Source: Bradyrhizobium diversitatis
GTDB lineage: Bacteria > Pseudomonadota > Alphaproteobacteria > Rhizobiales > Xanthobacteraceae
DNA: 64,000 bases
Direction: 5' to 3'
Assembly (NCBI RefSeq): GCF_016031635.1
Contig: NZ_JACEGD010000014.1
Span: 62,001-126,000 of the forward strand
The notes under the pieces are model-generated. The model saw only the letters and a list, made by a program, of their open reading frames with translations. It was not told where the DNA came from and did not search any database. Positions 41,590 through 49,757 of this stretch are shown here, piece after piece. How positions within the stretch are numbered: position 1 is the stretch's first letter; every line of letters starts with the position of its first letter. Position numbers and translations under genes: made by a program.

Positions 41590-41604
41590 TCGGAAAGCAC
41601 TGAT

Positions 41605-42930
41605 ATGCTCGAGGACAAGGACCGCATCTTCAAGAACCTCTACGGCCTCCACGATTGGGGGCTCGAGGGCGCGCGGCGCCGCGGCGCCTGGGACGGCACG
41701 AAGAACATCATCGACAAGGGCCGCGACTGGATCATCAACGAGATGAAGGCCTCGGGGCTCCGCGGCCGCGGCGGCGCAGGCTTCCCGACCGGTCTGAAAT
41801 GGTCCTTCATGCCGAAGGAATCGACCGACGGCCGGCCGAGCTATCTCGTCGTCAACGCCGACGAGTCCGAGCCCGGCACATGCAAGGATCGCGAGATCAT
41901 GCGGCACGATCCGCATCTCCTGATCGAGGGCTGCCTGATCGCGAGCTGCGCGATGAACGCGCACACGTGCTACATCTATGTCCGCGGCGAGTTCATCCGC
42001 GAGCGTGAGCACCTCCAGGCCGCGATCGACCAGGCGTACGACGCCAAGCTGGTCGGCAAGGACAACGTCAACGGCTGGCCGTTCGACATCTACGTCGCCC
42101 ACGGCGCCGGCGCCTATATCTGCGGCGAGGAGACCGCGCTGCTCGAAAGCCTCGAAGGCAAGAAGGGCCAGCCGCGCCTGAAGCCGCCGTTCCCGGCGAA
42201 CGTCGGTCTGTTCGGCTGCCCGACCACCGTCAACAACGTCGAGTCGATCGCCGTTGCGCCGGATATCCTGCGCCGCGGCGCGGCGTGGTTCGCCGGCATC
42301 GGCCGCCCGAACAACGTCGGCACCAAGCTCTTCTGCATTTCCGGCCATGTCGAGCGGCCCTGCAACGTCGAAGAGGCCATGGGCATCCCGTTCCGCGAGC
42401 TGATCGACAAGCATTGCGGCGGCATTCGCGGTGGCTGGGACAACCTCAAGGCCGTGATCCCCGGCGGCTCGTCGGTGCGCATGGTGCCGGCCGAGCAGAT
42501 CATCGACACGCCGATGGATTTCGATTCCTTGAGCAAGCTGCGCTCGGGCCTCGGCACCGCGGCCGTGATCGTGATGGACAAGTCCACCGATCTGATCCGC
42601 GCCATTGCCCGCATCTCCTATTTCTACAAGCACGAGAGCTGCGGCCAGTGCACGCCGTGCCGCGAGGGTACGGGGTGGATGTGGCGGGTCCTGACCCGCA
42701 TGGCCGAGGGGCGCGCCCACAAGCGCGAGATCGACATGCTGCTTGAAGTGACGAAGCAGGTCGAAGGCCACACCATCTGTGCGCTCGGCGACGCGGCGGC
42801 ATGGCCGATCCAGGGCCTGATCACGCATTTCCGTCACGAGATCGAAGCGCGCATCGACCAGTATTCGCACAAGGCCGACATCGACGATATCGGCGTCCGC
42901 GATCCCGTGAACATGGTCGCGGCGGAGTAA
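41605..42930 (+). CDS. nuoF: NADH-quinone oxidoreductase subunit F
   Basis: The 441-residue 51-kDa NADH-oxidising subunit with FMN and [4Fe-4S] cluster N3. The nucleotide/FMN site is GLRGRGGAGFPTGLKWSFM and SYLVVNADESEPGTCKDREI; cluster ligands are ESCGQCTPCREGTGW and the Cys in GHTICALGDAAAW. It starts 15 bp after the small membrane protein gene and ends 5 bp before nuoG. Confidence 0.98.
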   Translation: MLEDKDRIFKNLYGLHDWGLEGARRRGAWDGTKNIIDKGRDWIINEMKASGLRGRGGAGFPTGLKWSFMPKESTDGRPSYLVVNADESEPGTCKDREIMRHDPHLLIEGCLIASCAMNAHTCYIYVRGEFIREREHLQAAIDQAYDAKLVGKDNVNGWPFDIYVAHGAGAYICGEETALLESLEGKKGQPRLKPPFPANVGLFGCPTTVNNVESIAVAPDILRRGAAWFAGIGRPNNVGTKLFCISGHVERPCNVEEAMGIPFRELIDKHCGGIRGGWDNLKAVIPGGSSVRMVPAEQIIDTPMDFDSLSKLRSGLGTAAVIVMDKSTDLIRAIARISYFYKHESCGQCTPCREGTGWMWRVLTRMAEGRAHKREIDMLLEVTKQVEGHTICALGDAAAWPIQGLITHFRHEIEARIDQYSHKADIDDIGVRDPVNMVAAE

Positions 42931-42935
42931 GAGAC

Positions 42936-45011
42936 ATGACCAAGCTCATCATCGACGGCAAGGAGATCGATGTCCCCGCCGAATACACGCTGCTCCAGGC
43001 GTGCGAGGCGGCCGGTGCCGAAATTCCGCGCTTCTGCTATCACGAGCGGCTGTCGATCGCCGGCAACTGCCGGATGTGCCTCGTCGAGGTGAAGGGCGGC
43101 CCGAAGCCGGTTGCCAGCTGCGCCTGGGGCGTGCGCGACTGCCGTCCGGGCCCCAAGGGCGAGCCGCCGGAGATTTCCACCCGTTCGCCGATGGTGAAGA
43201 AGGCGCGCGAAGGCGTGATGGAATTCCTTCTCATCAACCATCCGCTGGACTGCCCGATCTGCGATCAGGGCGGTGAGTGCGACCTCCAGGACCAGGCGAT
43301 GGGCTATGGTGTCGACACCAGCCGCTTCGCCGAGAACAAGCGTGCGGTCGAGGACAAATATCTCGGCGCGCTGGTCAAGACCTCGATGAACCGCTGCATC
43401 CAGTGCACGCGCTGCGTTCGCTTCTCGGCGGAAGTCGCCGGCGCCCCCGAGATGGGCGCGACCGGCCGCGGCGAGGACATGGAGATCACGACCTATCTCG
43501 AGCACGCGCTGACGTCGGAATTGCAGGGCAACCTCGTCGACATCTGCCCGGTCGGCGCGCTGACCTCGAAGCCCTATGCGTTCGCGGCGCGTCCGTGGGA
43601 GCTCGGCAAGACCCAGTCGATCGACGTCATGGACGGCCTGGGATCGGCGATCCGCGTCGACACCCGCGGCCGTGAGGTGATGCGTATTCTGCCGCGCATC
43701 AACGAGGCCGTGAACGAGGAGTGGATCTCCGACAAGACCCGTCACGTGGTCGACGGCCTGCGCACCCAGCGCCTTGACCGTCCCTATATCCGCGAAGCCG
43801 GCAAGCTGCGCGCGGCGAGCTGGACCGAGGCCTTCGCCGCGATCGCCGTCAAGGCGGCGCGCACCGACGGCAAGCGCATCGGCGCGATCGCCGGCGACCT
43901 CGCCGGTATCGAGGAGATGTTCGCGCTGAAGGATCTACTCGCCAGGTTCGGCTCCAGCAATCTGGCGGTGCAGGGCGGCGATGCGTTCGATCCGGCACTC
44001 GGCCGCGGCTCCTACATCTTCAACCCGACGCTCGCGGGCGTGGAGCACGCGGATGCGCTGCTCATCATCGGCGCCAACCCGCGGAAGGAGGCGGCCGTGT
44101 TCAACGCCCGCATCCGCAAGCGCTGGCGTGCCGGCGGCTTCAAGGTCGGGGTGATCGGTGCCAAGGTCGACCTGACCTACGATTTCGACCATCTCGGTGC
44201 CGGCACCGAAACGCTGGCCGAGCTCGCGGCCGGCAAGCACTCCTTCATGGACGTGCTGAAGAACGCCAAGAACCCGATCATCATGGTCGGCGCGGGCGCG
44301 GCCGCCCGTCACGATGGTGCCGCCATTCTCGCCGCCGCTGCCAAGCTCGCGCTCGACGTCGGGGCCGTGAAGGACGGCTGGAACGGTTTTGGCGTGCTGC
44401 ACGAGACCGCCTCGCGCGTTGGTGCGCTCGATATCGGTTTCTCCGCAACGAGCGGAGGCCTGAACGCGGCGCAGATGACGACGTTCGGCACGCTCGACTT
44501 GCTGTTCCTGCTCGGGGCCGACGAGATCAAGGCGCCGGACGGCACCTTCGTCGTCTATATCGGCACCCATGGCGACCGCGGTGCGCATCGCGCCGACGTG
44601 ATCCTGCCGGCGGCCGCCTACACCGAGAAGTCCGCGATCTACGTCAACACCGAGGGCCGCGTGCAGATGACCGGCCGCGCCGCGTTCCCGCCGGGCGAAG
44701 CCCGCGAGGACTGGGCGATCATCCGCGCGCTGTCGGAAGCGCTGGACAAGAAGCTCGGCTATGACTCGCTCGCGCAGTTGCGCCAGGCGATCTTCAAGGC
44801 CGTGCCGCATCTGATCCGTCTCGACCAGATCGAGGCCGGCACCGCCGACCAGATCAAGAAGCTGGCGGGGAAGGGCGGCTCGCCCGAGAAGGCGCCGTTC
44901 AAGCCTCTGGTCGAGGACTTCTACCTGACCAATCCAATCGCGCGTGCGTCCGCCGTGATGGCGGAAAGCTCGCGCCTCGCCTCCGGGCATATGCTGACCG
45001 CAGCGGAGTGA
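42936..45011 (+). CDS. nuoG: NADH-quinone oxidoreductase subunit G
   Basis: The 691-residue 75-kDa electron-relay subunit. The N-terminal [2Fe-2S] domain has CYHERLSIAGNCRMCLVEV and ASC; N5 is bound by HPLDCPICDQGGECDL with its His ligand; N4 is bound by CIQCTRCVRFS and CPVGAL. The rest is a molybdopterin-enzyme-like fold without cofactor. The length is of the mitochondrial/alphaproteobacterial kind; the E. coli N7 cluster insert is absent. ATG 42936 follows nuoF by 5 bp. Confidence 0.98.
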   Translation: MTKLIIDGKEIDVPAEYTLLQACEAAGAEIPRFCYHERLSIAGNCRMCLVEVKGGPKPVASCAWGVRDCRPGPKGEPPEISTRSPMVKKAREGVMEFLLINHPLDCPICDQGGECDLQDQAMGYGVDTSRFAENKRAVEDKYLGALVKTSMNRCIQCTRCVRFSAEVAGAPEMGATGRGEDMEITTYLEHALTSELQGNLVDICPVGALTSKPYAFAARPWELGKTQSIDVMDGLGSAIRVDTRGREVMRILPRINEAVNEEWISDKTRHVVDGLRTQRLDRPYIREAGKLRAASWTEAFAAIAVKAARTDGKRIGAIAGDLAGIEEMFALKDLLARFGSSNLAVQGGDAFDPALGRGSYIFNPTLAGVEHADALLIIGANPRKEAAVFNARIRKRWRAGGFKVGVIGAKVDLTYDFDHLGAGTETLAELAAGKHSFMDVLKNAKNPIIMVGAGAAARHDGAAILAAAAKLALDVGAVKDGWNGFGVLHETASRVGALDIGFSATSGGLNAAQMTTFGTLDLLFLLGADEIKAPDGTFVVYIGTHGDRGAHRADVILPAAAYTEKSAIYVNTEGRVQMTGRAAFPPGEAREDWAIIRALSEALDKKLGYDSLAQLRQAIFKAVPHLIRLDQIEAGTADQIKKLAGKGGSPEKAPFKPLVEDFYLTNPIARASAVMAESSRLASGHMLTAAE

Positions 45012-45021
45012 GCGTGATCTG

Positions 45022-46089
45022 ATGGAATTCTTCGAAAGCGCATTCTGGACCGGGTTCCTCTGGCCGCTGATCATCATGGTCGCGCAGAGCGTCCTGGTGC
45101 TTGTCGTCCTCCTGGTTGCGATCGCCTACATCCTGCTCGCCGACCGCAAGATCTGGGCGGCGGTTCAGATCCGCCGCGGCCCGAACGTGGTCGGCCCGTG
45201 GGGCCTGCTGCAATCCTTCGCCGACCTTTTGAAGTTCGTGCTGAAGGAGCCGATCATCCCGGCGGGCGCCAACAAGGGCGTGTTCCTGCTGGCGCCGCTG
45301 GTGTCCTGCGTGCTCGCGCTCGCCGCCTGGGCGGTGATCCCGACCAATCTCGGCTGGGTGATCGCCGACATCAATGTCGGCGTCCTCTTCATCTTCGCGA
45401 TCTCGTCGCTGTCGATCTACGGCATCATCATGGCCGGCTGGTCGTCGAACTCGAAGTATCCGTTCCTGGCCGCGCTGCGCTCGGCGGCGCAGATGGTGTC
45501 GTACGAAGTCTCGATCGGCTTCGTCATCATCACGGTGCTGCTCTGCGCCGGCACGCTGAACCTGTCGGCCGTGGTCGAGGCCCAGCACGCGCGCGGCCTC
45601 GCCAGCCTGATCGGGCTGCCGCAGCTCACCATCCTGAACTGGTACGTCTGGCCGCTGTTCCCGATGTTCGTCGTGTTCTACGTCTCGGCGCTGGCGGAAA
45701 CCAACCGTCCGCCCTTCGACCTCGTCGAAGCCGAATCCGAGCTCGTCGCCGGCTTCATGGTCGAATACGGCTCGACTCCGTACCTGCTGTTCATGCTCGG
45801 CGAGTATGTCGCGATCGTCACGATGTGCGCGCTGGCGACGATCCTGTTCCTCGGAGGCTGGCTGCCGCCGGTGGACCTGCCGCCCTTCAACTGGGTGCCG
45901 GGGATCATCTGGTTCTCGCTGAAACTGTTCTTCATGTTCTTCCTGTTCGCGATGGCGAAGGCGATCGTGCCCCGCTACCGTTACGATCAACTGATGCGCC
46001 TCGGCTGGAAGGTGTTCCTGCCGCTGTCGCTGGTGATGGTGATCGTGGTGGCCGGCGTGCTGCATTTCGCCGGCATCGCGCCGAAGTGA
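45022..46089 (+). CDS. nuoH: NADH-quinone oxidoreductase subunit H
   Basis: The 355-residue membrane subunit of about eight helices that builds the quinone channel at the junction of the two arms. Conserved blocks are ADRKIWAAVQIRRGPNVVGP, GWSSNSKYPFLAALRSAAQM, SYEVSIGFVIITVLLCAGTL and the acidic loop AETNRPPFDLVEAESELVAG. It lies 10 bp after nuoG and 8 bp before nuoI. Confidence 0.98.
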   Translation: MEFFESAFWTGFLWPLIIMVAQSVLVLVVLLVAIAYILLADRKIWAAVQIRRGPNVVGPWGLLQSFADLLKFVLKEPIIPAGANKGVFLLAPLVSCVLALAAWAVIPTNLGWVIADINVGVLFIFAISSLSIYGIIMAGWSSNSKYPFLAALRSAAQMVSYEVSIGFVIITVLLCAGTLNLSAVVEAQHARGLASLIGLPQLTILNWYVWPLFPMFVVFYVSALAETNRPPFDLVEAESELVAGFMVEYGSTPYLLFMLGEYVAIVTMCALATILFLGGWLPPVDLPPFNWVPGIIWFSLKLFFMFFLFAMAKAIVPRYRYDQLMRLGWKVFLPLSLVMVIVVAGVLHFAGIAPK

Positions 46090-46097
46090 GGGCCGTC

Positions 46098-46592
46098 ATG
46101 GGTATCAACGTCAACGCCACTGCACGCTCGCTTCTGCTGTCGGAGTTCGTCTCGGCGTTCTTCCTCGCCATGCGCTATTTCTTCCAGCCGAAGCCGACGC
46201 TGAACTATCCGTTCGAGAAGGGCCCGATCTCGCCGCGCTTCCGCGGCGAGCACGCGCTGCGCCGCTATCCGAACGGCGAGGAGCGCTGCATCGCCTGCAA
46301 GCTGTGCGAAGCGGTCTGCCCGGCGCAGGCCATCACCATCGAGGCCGGGCCGCGCCGCAACGACGGCACCCGCCGCACCGTGCGCTACGACATCGACATG
46401 GTGAAGTGCATCTATTGCGGCCTCTGCCAGGAGGCCTGTCCTGTGGACGCCATCGTCGAAGGCCCGAACTTCGAGTTCGCGACCGAGACCCGCGAGGAAC
46501 TGTTTTATGACAAGGCCAAGCTGCTCGCCAACGGCGACCGCTGGGAACGCGAGATCGCGAAAGCGATCGAGCTCGACGCGCCGTACCGGTGA
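46098..46592 (+). CDS. nuoI: NADH-quinone oxidoreductase subunit I
   Basis: The 164-residue subunit carrying two [4Fe-4S] clusters (N6a, N6b), with ligands in CIACKLCEAVCP and CIYCGLCQEACP. The N-terminal helical part (FFLAMRYFFQPKPTLNYPFE) docks on the membrane arm. Unlike all other neighbours in the operon, the next subunit gene (nuoJ) is not within ~25 bp: a repeat element is inserted between them. Confidence 0.97.
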   Translation: MGINVNATARSLLLSEFVSAFFLAMRYFFQPKPTLNYPFEKGPISPRFRGEHALRRYPNGEERCIACKLCEAVCPAQAITIEAGPRRNDGTRRTVRYDIDMVKCIYCGLCQEACPVDAIVEGPNFEFATETREELFYDKAKLLANGDRWEREIAKAIELDAPYR

Positions 46593-46601
46593 GGTGAGGG
46601 C

Positions 46602-46615
46602 ATGATCCTTCCCGC
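46602..46615 (+). repeat. 14-bp direct repeat, left copy (probable target-site duplication)
   Basis: ATGATCCTTCCCGC here is identical to 46727-46740, the start of nuoJ. The flanking bases differ. The pair brackets the inserted palindromic element. Confidence 0.75.
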
Positions 46616-46730
46616 CATCTCCTCGTCATTCCGGGGCGCGCGAAGCGCGAACCCGGAATCTCGCGCCACAACCTCTGGATTCTGGGTTCGCGCTGGCGCG
46701 CGCCCCGGAATGACGGGAGTTTCTCGATGA
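46602..46730 (+). CDS. 42-codon leader ORF made by repeat insertion at the nuoJ start
   Basis: ATG at 46602 lies just after GAGGTGAGGG, the probable original nuoJ ribosome-binding site, and its first five codons encode the same residues as those of nuoJ (MILPA). The frame then runs through the palindromic element and stops at TGA 46728-46730, which overlaps the real nuoJ start (ATGA). Translation of this leader would couple ribosomes to nuoJ. The peptide itself (Arg/Gly/Ser-rich) has no expected function. It is a real open frame; expression is inference. Confidence 0.35.
   Translation: MILPAISSSFRGARSANPESRATTSGFWVRAGARPGMTGVSR
46616..46726. mobile_element. 111-bp palindromic MITE-like element between nuoI and nuoJ
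   Basis: Arms CGTCATTCCGGGGCGCGCG (46624-46642) and its reverse complement (46697-46715) enclose a second inverted pair GCGAACCCGGAATC / GATTCTGGGTTCGC-like, so the whole unit folds on itself. It is bounded by a 14-bp direct repeat. It has no coding capacity for a transposase. The sequence type is a dispersed palindromic repeat I recall from Bradyrhizobium and Rhodopseudomonas genomes; the flanking duplication suggests it arrived by transposition. Confidence 0.7.
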
Positions 46731-47365
46731 TCCTTCCCGCGCTGTTCTTCTATCTCTTCGCCGGCGTCTGCGTCGCCTCGGCCGTGATGGTGATTGTCTC
46801 GCGCAATCCCGTGCATTCCGTGCTGTACCTGATCCTTGCCTTCGTCAACGCCTCCGGCCTGTTCGTGCTGATGGGCGCCGAGTTCCTCGGCATGATGCTG
46901 ATCGTCGTCTATGTCGGCGCGGTCGCGGTGCTGTTCCTGTTCGTGATCATGATGCTCGACGTCGACTTCCTCGAGCTGCGCGAGGGCTTCATCGAGTACC
47001 TGCCGGTCGGCCTCGTGATCGGCGGCATCTTCCTGTTCGAGTTGCTGCTCACGGTCGGCTTCTGGGTCATCAATCCCGGCGTCTCCAAGACGATCACGGC
47101 GGCGATCCCGGCCAACGTCTCCAACACCGAGGCGCTCGGGCTCGTGCTCTATACGAAGTACATCCACTACTTCCAGCTCTCGGGCATGGTGCTGCTGGTC
47201 GCTATGATCGGCGCCATCGTGCTGACCCTGCGCCATAAGGCGAAGGTCAAGCGGCAGGACATCAACGTTCAGAACGCACGGACGCCCGAAATGGCGATGG
47301 CGATGCGCAAGGTGGCGCCGGGGCAGGGGCTCTCGGACGCCGATGCGGCGGAGTGGGTGAAATGA
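46727..47365 (+). CDS. nuoJ: NADH-quinone oxidoreductase subunit J
   Basis: The 212-residue membrane subunit with five helices; it contains the pi-bulge helix region (LGMMLIVVYVGAVAVLFLFV) linking quinone chemistry to proton channels. The start MILPALFFYLFAGVCVASAV is family-like. Its first 14 bases are duplicated upstream at 46602 because of the repeat insertion, and the remaining RBS is weak (GGGAG at 46715-46719). The stop overlaps nuoK by four bases (ATGA). Confidence 0.96.
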   Translation: MILPALFFYLFAGVCVASAVMVIVSRNPVHSVLYLILAFVNASGLFVLMGAEFLGMMLIVVYVGAVAVLFLFVIMMLDVDFLELREGFIEYLPVGLVIGGIFLFELLLTVGFWVINPGVSKTITAAIPANVSNTEALGLVLYTKYIHYFQLSGMVLLVAMIGAIVLTLRHKAKVKRQDINVQNARTPEMAMAMRKVAPGQGLSDADAAEWVK

Positions 47366-47670
47366 CGATCGGGCTCGGACATTATCTGGCGGTCGGCGCG
47401 ATCCTGTTCACGCTCGGCATTCTCGGCATCTTCCTGAACCGCAAGAACATCATCGTCATCCTGATGTCGATCGAGCTGATCCTGCTCTCGGTCAACATCA
47501 ACCTCGTGGCGTTCTCGACCTTCCTCGGCGACATCGTCGGCCAGGTCTTCGCGTTGCTGGTGCTGACGGTTGCGGCTGCTGAAGCTGCGATCGGTCTCGC
47601 CATCCTGGTGGTCTATTTCCGCAACCGCGGCTCGATCGCGGTTGAGGACGTCAATCTGATGAAGGGCTGA
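47362..47670 (+). CDS. nuoK: NADH-quinone oxidoreductase subunit K
   Basis: A 102-residue, three-helix MrpC-like subunit of the proton-pumping arm. It contains the conserved glutamates in LMSIELILLSVNINLVAFS and the C-terminal VAAAEAAIGLAILVVYFRNR. The ATG at 47362 overlaps the nuoJ stop by four bases; an in-frame ATG at 47353 is less likely. nuoL follows after 8 bp. Confidence 0.97.
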   Translation: MTIGLGHYLAVGAILFTLGILGIFLNRKNIIVILMSIELILLSVNINLVAFSTFLGDIVGQVFALLVLTVAAAEAAIGLAILVVYFRNRGSIAVEDVNLMKG

Positions 47671-47678
47671 GCTCTCAA

Positions 47679-49757
47679 ATGGTTCAGGCAATCGTTTTCC
47701 TGCCTCTGCTGGGCGCCATTCTGGCCGGCCTCATTGCGCTGTTCGGCGCGCATGCCCGCAACCCCTCGGGCGACGAGGTCGAGCATCACGGCGACCACGG
47801 GCATGGCCACGGCGACGCTCACGCCTCGGCGGCCCATGACGACCATGGCCATGACGACCATGCCCACGACGATCACGGTCCGACCGAGCCCGCCGCGGCG
47901 GGCTCGCGCCCCGCCGAGCTGATCACCACGGCGCTGCTGTTCGTCTCGGCGGCGTTGTCCTGGATGACGCTGGTCGATGTCGGCTTCATGCACCACGACT
48001 ACAGGATTCAGCTGCTGCCCTGGATCTTCTCCGGCGACCTCCAGGTCTGGTGGACGCTGCGCGTCGACACGCTCACCGCCGTGATGCTGGTGGTGGTGAC
48101 CACCGTGTCCTCGCTCGTGCACCTCTATTCCATCGGCTACATGGACGAGGACCCGAACCGGCCGCGCTTCTTCGGCTATCTCAGCCTCTTCACCTTCGCC
48201 ATGCTGATGCTGGTGACGGCGGACAACCTCGTGCAGCTGTTCTTCGGCTGGGAAGGCGTGGGCCTGGCGAGCTACCTGCTGATCGGCTTCTGGTACCAGA
48301 AGCCGTCGGCGAACGCGGCCGCGATCAAGGCCTTCGTGGTCAACCGCGTCGGCGATTTCGGTTTCGCGCTCGGCATCTTCGCGATCTTCATGCTGGTCGG
48401 CTCGACCGATTTCGAGACCATCTTCCACGCGGCGCCCGGCCTCACCGGCAAGACCGTCAACTTCCTCGGCTGGCACGCCGACGCGCTGACCCTGACCTGT
48501 CTCCTCTTGTTCATGGGCGCGATGGGCAAGTCGGCGCAGTTCCTGCTGCACACCTGGTTGCCGGACGCGATGGAAGGCCCGACCCCGGTCTCGGCGCTGA
48601 TCCATGCCGCGACCATGGTCACCGCCGGCGTGTTCATGGTGGCGCGCCTGTCGCCGCTGTTCGAGCTCGCCCCGAACGCCCAGGCCGTCGTGATGTTCTT
48701 CGGCGCCACCACCGCGTTCTTCGCCGCAACCATCGGCCTCGTTCAGAACGACATCAAGCGCATCGTCGCCTATTCGACCTGTTCGCAGCTCGGCTACATG
48801 TTCGTGGCGATGGGAGCAGGGGCCTACTCGGTCGGCATGTTCCACCTGTTCACGCACGCCTTCTTCAAAGCGCTGCTGTTCTTGGGCTCCGGCTCGGTGA
48901 TCTACGCGATGCACCACGAGCAGGACATCCGCAACATGGGCGGCCTCTGGAAGAAGATCCCCTACACCTATGCGGTGATGGTGGTCGGCACCCTGGCGCT
49001 CACCGGCTTCCCGCTGACGGCCGGCTACTTCTCCAAGGACGCGATCATCGAGTCCGCCTACGCCTCGCACAATCCGTTCGCGGTGTACGGCTTCCTGATG
49101 ACGGTCGTCGCCGCCGGCCTGACCTCGTTCTATTCCTGGCGCCTGATCTTCAAGACCTTCCACGGCGAGCCGCATGACGAGCATCACTACGAGGCCGCGC
49201 ATGAGGCCCCGCTCTGGATCCTGATCCCGATCGGCGTGCTCGCGGTCGGCTCGTTCGTCGCGGGGCTGCCGTTCAAGGAGCTGTTCGCCGGTCACGGGGT
49301 CGAGGAGTTCTTCCGCGAATCCGTGAAGATGAACCCCCACATCATCGAGGAGATGCACCACATCCCGCAGACCATCGCCTTCCTGCCGACGGTGATGATG
49401 GTGCTGGGCTTCCTGGTGTCGTACCTGTTCTACATCCGCCGGCCTTATCTGCCGGTCGAGCTCGCGAAGACGCAGCCGATGCTGTACCAGTTCCTGCTCA
49501 ACAAATGGTACTTCGACGAGCTTTACGACCTCATCTTCGTCCGTCCGGCGAAGTGGATCGGTTATCAGCTCTGGAAGAAGGGCGACGGCTTCATCATCGA
49601 CGGCTTCGGCCCCGACGGCGTCTCCGCCCGCGTGCTGGACGTCACCCGCAACGTCGTGAAGATCCAGACCGGCTATCTCTATCACTACGCATTCGCCATG
49701 CTGATCGGCGCCGCCGGCCTGATCACCTGGTTCATGTTCGGCTTTGGAGGCCAGTAA
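47679..49757 (+). CDS. nuoL: NADH-quinone oxidoreductase subunit L with His/Asp-rich loop
   Basis: The 692-residue distal antiporter-like subunit with ~16 helices and the long lateral helix at the C-terminus. Core motifs are FFGWEGVGLASYLLIGFWY (channel Glu), AKSAQFLLHTWLPDAMEGPT-type with MGKSAQFLLHTWLPDAMEGP (Lys), VQNDIKRIVAYSTCSQLGYM and HLFTHAFFKALLFLGSGSV. Between helix 1 and helix 2, residues 36-67 form an inserted stretch with 12 His and 8 Asp in 32 positions, not part of the canonical subunit. nuoM starts directly after the stop. Confidence 0.97.
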   Translation: MVQAIVFLPLLGAILAGLIALFGAHARNPSGDEVEHHGDHGHGHGDAHASAAHDDHGHDDHAHDDHGPTEPAAAGSRPAELITTALLFVSAALSWMTLVDVGFMHHDYRIQLLPWIFSGDLQVWWTLRVDTLTAVMLVVVTTVSSLVHLYSIGYMDEDPNRPRFFGYLSLFTFAMLMLVTADNLVQLFFGWEGVGLASYLLIGFWYQKPSANAAAIKAFVVNRVGDFGFALGIFAIFMLVGSTDFETIFHAAPGLTGKTVNFLGWHADALTLTCLLLFMGAMGKSAQFLLHTWLPDAMEGPTPVSALIHAATMVTAGVFMVARLSPLFELAPNAQAVVMFFGATTAFFAATIGLVQNDIKRIVAYSTCSQLGYMFVAMGAGAYSVGMFHLFTHAFFKALLFLGSGSVIYAMHHEQDIRNMGGLWKKIPYTYAVMVVGTLALTGFPLTAGYFSKDAIIESAYASHNPFAVYGFLMTVVAAGLTSFYSWRLIFKTFHGEPHDEHHYEAAHEAPLWILIPIGVLAVGSFVAGLPFKELFAGHGVEEFFRESVKMNPHIIEEMHHIPQTIAFLPTVMMVLGFLVSYLFYIRRPYLPVELAKTQPMLYQFLLNKWYFDELYDLIFVRPAKWIGYQLWKKGDGFIIDGFGPDGVSARVLDVTRNVVKIQTGYLYHYAFAMLIGAAGLITWFMFGFGGQ

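Noticed and set aside
46616..46726. Intrinsic terminator between nuoI and nuoJ
   Set aside because: The hairpin is strong but has no T-run, and the downstream subunits must be transcribed from the same operon.
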